Shown: positions 28,863 through 30,868 of the stretch, piece after piece | Numbering within the stretch: position 1 is the first letter of the stretch | Layout of the letters: every line of letters starts with the position of its first letter | Virus record (IMG/VR): IMGVR_UViG_3300036900_000176 | Span: 1 to 30,868 of that record | From: a virus | DNA length: 30,868 nucleotides | Strand: one strand, 5' to 3' | Notes under the pieces: generated by a model | What the model was told of the DNA's origin: nothing | Database searches by the model: none | Seen by the model: only the letters and a program-made list of their open reading frames with translations | Made by a program: the position numbers and the translations under genes

Positions 28863-29300
28863 ATGGCCGGCTTCTACTCCTCGACCGAATGGGCGACGCT
28901 GCGACGCCGCGCGCTCGAGCGCGATCGGTGGCGCTGCGTGCTCTGTGGCGCGAACCTGCACGGGTTCGGACGCTCGCGCGTCGATCACATCCGCCCCCGC
29001 GACAAGGCGCCCGAGCTCGCGCTCGTGCTCGAGAACCTGCGCAGCCTGTGCCCGGCCTGCGACAACGCGCGCCACGCCGAGAAAGGAGGCGCGCCAGGCC
29101 GCGCCCTCGTCGGTGCCGACGCCTCGGGCTGGCCGACGGCCCCCGACCACCCATGGAACCGTACGCGTACCACCTCGAGGACGTCGAACGCGTACACCGT
29201 GCGCGATCCATCGGGGGCCGCCGAGGGGGGGGAGGTCGCCGCGTTACCCCTCGAGGCGCGGAGCGGGGGCCGAAGTGCGATTTACAGCGGGACGAAATGA
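28863..29300 (+). CDS. HNH endonuclease, packaging type
   Basis: 145-residue HNH nuclease that in cos phages works with terminase. Motif order: zinc pair Cys25 and Cys28 (RCVLC), VDHIRPRD with Asp41-His42, Asn58 (LENLRSLC), second zinc pair Cys63 and Cys66, then NARHAEK with His71. The C-terminal 65 residues are low-complexity and may be unstructured. Its position just before small terminase is the standard HNH-terS order. No Shine-Dalgarno is visible before the ATG. Confidence 0.9.
   Translation: MAGFYSSTEWATLRRRALERDRWRCVLCGANLHGFGRSRVDHIRPRDKAPELALVLENLRSLCPACDNARHAEKGGAPGRALVGADASGWPTAPDHPWNRTRTTSRTSNAYTVRDPSGAAEGGEVAALPLEARSGGRSAIYSGTK
29161..29170. promoter_or_regulatory. Palindrome GTACGCGTAC within HNH gene
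   Basis: Perfect 10-bp palindrome identical to the core of the palindrome at 19487-19498. It lies in the low-complexity 3' part of the HNH gene, near the expected packaging start. Confidence 0.3.
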
Positions 29301-29309
29301 ACCCATTTT

Positions 29310-29354
29310 CCCCGATCTAAGTAGATTCTAATTAGATTCTCTGGAGTATCTAAT
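29310..29354. promoter_or_regulatory. AT-rich repeat cluster before small terminase (candidate cos/pac or promoter)
   Basis: A short AT-rich island between HNH and terS contains two direct AGATTCT repeats, the palindrome TCTAATTAGA (29326-29335), and flanking ATCTAA copies. GGAG for terS is within it. In HNH-terS-terL phages the terminase recognition site is commonly near here, so this is the best candidate in the window. Confidence 0.45.
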
Positions 29355-29834
29355 ATGGCAGGCAGAATCCCGAAACCCACCGTCTTGCGCCTGGTCGAAT
29401 CGGGCGGAAAGATGCGCACCCGGTTCAAGGAGCGTGCGAAGCAGGAGCCGCGACCTCGAGCGGCGATCGGCGAGCCTCCCCCCTGGTTCACCCTCGACCA
29501 GCTGGAGGTCTGGTTTCGTCTCGTCGAGGCCGCGCCCGAGGGATTATTGACGGGCTGCGACCGCGAGATATTCGAGGGCTTCGTCGTATTGGCTTGCGCG
29601 CGCACGAAACTGATACAGCAATATAACGCGAGTTCGCGCGATGTTATTGCACAATCGCCCGACGACCTGAATCGGTGGATTCTCGTCGCCTCCCTGCGGG
29701 AATACAAGCGTCTTACCGAATCGCTGCGCGTGCTCGCGCATGAGCTCGGGTTCACGCCGGCGGCGCGAACGCGCGTGCTCGTCGCGCCATCCGAGGCGCC
29801 GGTCGATCCGCTCGACGAGTTCATAGGGAGATAG
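29355..29834 (+). CDS. terS: Terminase small subunit (P27 family)
   Basis: Recognises phage DNA and recruits large terminase. The 159-residue sequence fits the P27 family: N-terminal PKPTVLRLVESGGKMRTRFKERAKQEPRPR, then GEPPPWFTLDQLEVWFRLVEAAPEGLLTGCDREIFEGFVVLACARTKL, and a C-terminal helix LTESLRVLAHELGFTPAARTRV. GGAG lies eight bases before the ATG. Its 3' half is somewhat AT-richer than the phage average. The next gene follows after five bases. Large terminase is not next but five genes further on across the circle junction. Confidence 0.9.
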   Translation: MAGRIPKPTVLRLVESGGKMRTRFKERAKQEPRPRAAIGEPPPWFTLDQLEVWFRLVEAAPEGLLTGCDREIFEGFVVLACARTKLIQQYNASSRDVIAQSPDDLNRWILVASLREYKRLTESLRVLAHELGFTPAARTRVLVAPSEAPVDPLDEFIGR

Positions 29835-29839
29835 CAGCC

Positions 29840-30280
29840 GTGGCCCTTTCCTCAGATGTGCCGCGAGCCGATAAGGACGGGCATACGTTTACCGTAAATT
29901 CATCGGTGGATGAATTGTTCTCTTGTCGCCTTTCTAATTCATTAAAGGCGGAAAAGATCTATTCCGTCCGTGATTTGATTCGGTACTCCGAAGGAGAATT
30001 GCTGGAACTTTGTAATATTGGACGCTTATCGGTTAAAGAAATAAAAGAGGCTTTGAAATTTCATGGAATGACTCTAAGGGGGAGCGGAGCACCGCTGCCC
30101 GAGATGCCGCCGTGTGATTCAGATTGGGAATGTTCAATTCCGAACGTTACTTATGAAAACCTTACCCTATTAATAAGTGAAGGAGGGGTAACCATTTGCT
30201 TGACTCTGATGTTGAGTGATGTGTCAGAACTTGTTTCGAAATTACAGTGCGCAATTGCAACTGGGCTGCGCCAGAAGTGA
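29840..30280 (+). CDS. Stand-alone RNA polymerase alpha C-terminal-domain-like protein
   Basis: 146 residues. Residues 22-81 (VDELFSCRLSNSLKAEKI to ALKFHGMTLRG) align along their length with the bacterial RNA polymerase alpha CTD. By E. coli numbering, Arg30, Asn33, Gly61, Ser64 and Glu67 match DNA-contacting R265, N268, G296, S299 and E302; Ser34 and Leu63 replace C269 and K298. No alpha NTD is present. Residues 95-146 are an unrecognised beta-rich tail. The start is GTG with GGGAG nine bases before. The gene is strikingly AT-rich (45 of 120 bases G+C at 29941-30060), so recently acquired. Likely a phage transcription modulator at UP-element-like sites; inferred. Confidence 0.85.
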   Translation: MALSSDVPRADKDGHTFTVNSSVDELFSCRLSNSLKAEKIYSVRDLIRYSEGELLELCNIGRLSVKEIKEALKFHGMTLRGSGAPLPEMPPCDSDWECSIPNVTYENLTLLISEGGVTICLTLMLSDVSELVSKLQCAIATGLRQK

Positions 30281-30516
30281 CCGTCGACACGATCGAATGC
30301 GAGACCCCGAGCGCGGACAAGGTTCGCGCGCTGCGCCTGCGCGCGTTCCTGACGCAGCGCCAGGCCGCCGAGCTCGTCGGCCTGGGCGCCGCGGCGCGCT
30401 GGAACGACTACGAAGCCGGGCGCCACGCGCTCGATCCGATTCGCTGGCTCGTGTTCCTGCTGCTGACCGACCAGCACCCCACGCACCAACTGACCCCGAG
30501 GAGCACGCATGCCTAA
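30277..30516 (+). CDS. Small XRE-like helix-turn-helix protein, 79 aa
   Basis: Residues about 14-58 (KVRALRLRAFLTQRQAAELVGLGAAARWNDYEAGRHALDPIRW) form a Cro/CI-type helix-turn-helix followed by the hydrophobic WLVFLLLTDQHP. The start is GTG overlapping the alpha-CTD stop as GTGA. It is back to the GC-rich phage composition. As the only Cro/CI-like protein in the genome it may be a late regulator; it lacks the C-terminal peptidase domain of SOS-cleavable repressors. Confidence 0.78.
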   Translation: MTVDTIECETPSADKVRALRLRAFLTQRQAAELVGLGAAARWNDYEAGRHALDPIRWLVFLLLTDQHPTHQLTPRSTHA

Positions 30517-30775
30517 ATCCCCGATCCGAATCGCGATTCGCGACGAGGGCGAATGGATCAACGCCTACGTGGCGCAGCGCGAAACGATGGCCGAGGCGAT
30601 CCTCGTCGCCACGCTGCGAAAATCCCTGGCCGAAATGCCGGGGGGCTTCGACGCGTTCAAGGCCCATGTTGCGGCGCTGGGTCGAATCCTCGTCGAGGGC
30701 GCGCTCGGGCCGGGCTCATTCCTGGGAACGACGATCGAGACCGCACCGGAGCACGAGCGCAGCGGCCATGGCTGA
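30509..30775 (+). CDS. Hypothetical protein, 88 aa
   Basis: Function not recognised. It has a short N-terminal strand region PIRIAIRDEGEWINAYVAQ, then helices MAEAILVATLRKSLAEM and FDAFKAHVAALGRIL. GAGGAG lies five bases before the ATG, which overlaps the end of the preceding gene. Its stop overlaps the ATG (30768) of the 113-residue gene that continues at position 27 after circular closure. Confidence 0.72.
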   Translation: MPKSPIRIAIRDEGEWINAYVAQRETMAEAILVATLRKSLAEMPGGFDAFKAHVAALGRILVEGALGPGSFLGTTIETAPEHERSGHG

Positions 30776-30868
30776 CCTCACCGACCGACGCCTCGAGCAG
30801 ATTTTCCGGGGCTGCTGCACGCGCGCGAAATTCACCGGAGCGCACCGGCGCTTCGGCTACGCCGTCGC
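30742..30868. repeat. Terminal direct repeat, right copy (assembly overlap)
   Basis: Exact second copy of bases 1-127. It contains a second, truncated copy of the 113-residue gene that begins at 27 (here ATG at 30768). The gene ending at 30775 therefore overlaps the start of that gene by 8 bases once the circle is closed, which shows the junction is a natural continuation of one operon. Confidence 0.93.

Noticed and set aside
1-30868. CRISPR array, insertion sequence, integrase
   Set aside because: No regularly spaced repeats beyond the two-unit operator array, and no transposase or recombinase motifs were found in any plausible gene.

Overview
This window is a complete or nearly complete tailed-phage genome of about 30.7 kb, linearised at an arbitrary point. 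Its last 127 bases (30742-30868) exactly repeat its first 127 (1-127). The repeat length and exactness fit an assembler overlap on a circular or circularly permuted molecule, giving a unit of 30,741 bp. Base composition is very GC-rich and genes are tightly packed, often overlapping by ATGA or GTGA. Lambda/HK97-type head and tail genes, a TipJ-like tail tip and a small lipoprotein point to a Gram-negative host, probably a GC-rich pseudomonadote; genus cannot be told from sequence alone. I recognise 43 genes.

Layout, plus strand unless stated. 28863-2365 (through the window ends): packaging module of HNH endonuclease, P27-type small terminase, five small genes (one a stand-alone RNA polymerase alpha-CTD-like protein in AT-rich DNA) and large terminase. 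2554-8468: head module in unusual order, with a fused protease-capsid gene first, then portal, a collagen-like protein, adaptor and head closure. 8496-16995: long non-contractile tail (tube, chaperone pair, terminator, 661-residue tape measure, DUF1833, NlpC/P60, TipJ). 17028-18869: beta-helix tailspike. 18870-19610: non-coding region with a strongly folded candidate RNA, terminators and tandem palindromic sites. 19611-20111: RepL-type plasmid replication initiator. 20164-23910 (minus strand): two small genes, a ribbon-helix-helix protein and ParA (partition), then a lipoprotein, a GH5-like TIM-barrel protein with an altered nucleophile position, and a one-TM membrane protein. 23911-24399: divergent control region. 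24400-28815: early genes (winged helix, DUF1376 replication protein with an origin-like segment inside it, zinc-motif protein, AT-hook protein, membrane microprotein, orphan DNA methyltransferase, XF1762-like gene).

RepL plus ParA/RHH and no recognisable integrase imply a phage-plasmid: the prophage probably persists as a low-copy episome. An identical AT-rich palindromic site (TAAAGCTTTAAATA) lies upstream of parA, at the end of the RHH gene, and between large terminase and the capsid gene. This may link partition/autoregulation to structural gene expression. Two origin-like regions are visible, one before repL and one inside the DUF1376 gene, which would suit separate plasmid and lytic replication modes.

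The items most deserving follow-up are the alpha-CTD-like protein, the folded RNA candidate at 19250-19353, the three shared operator/centromere-like sites, the GH5-like protein in what should be the lysis region, and the 20-bp direct repeats flanking the XF1762-like cassette.
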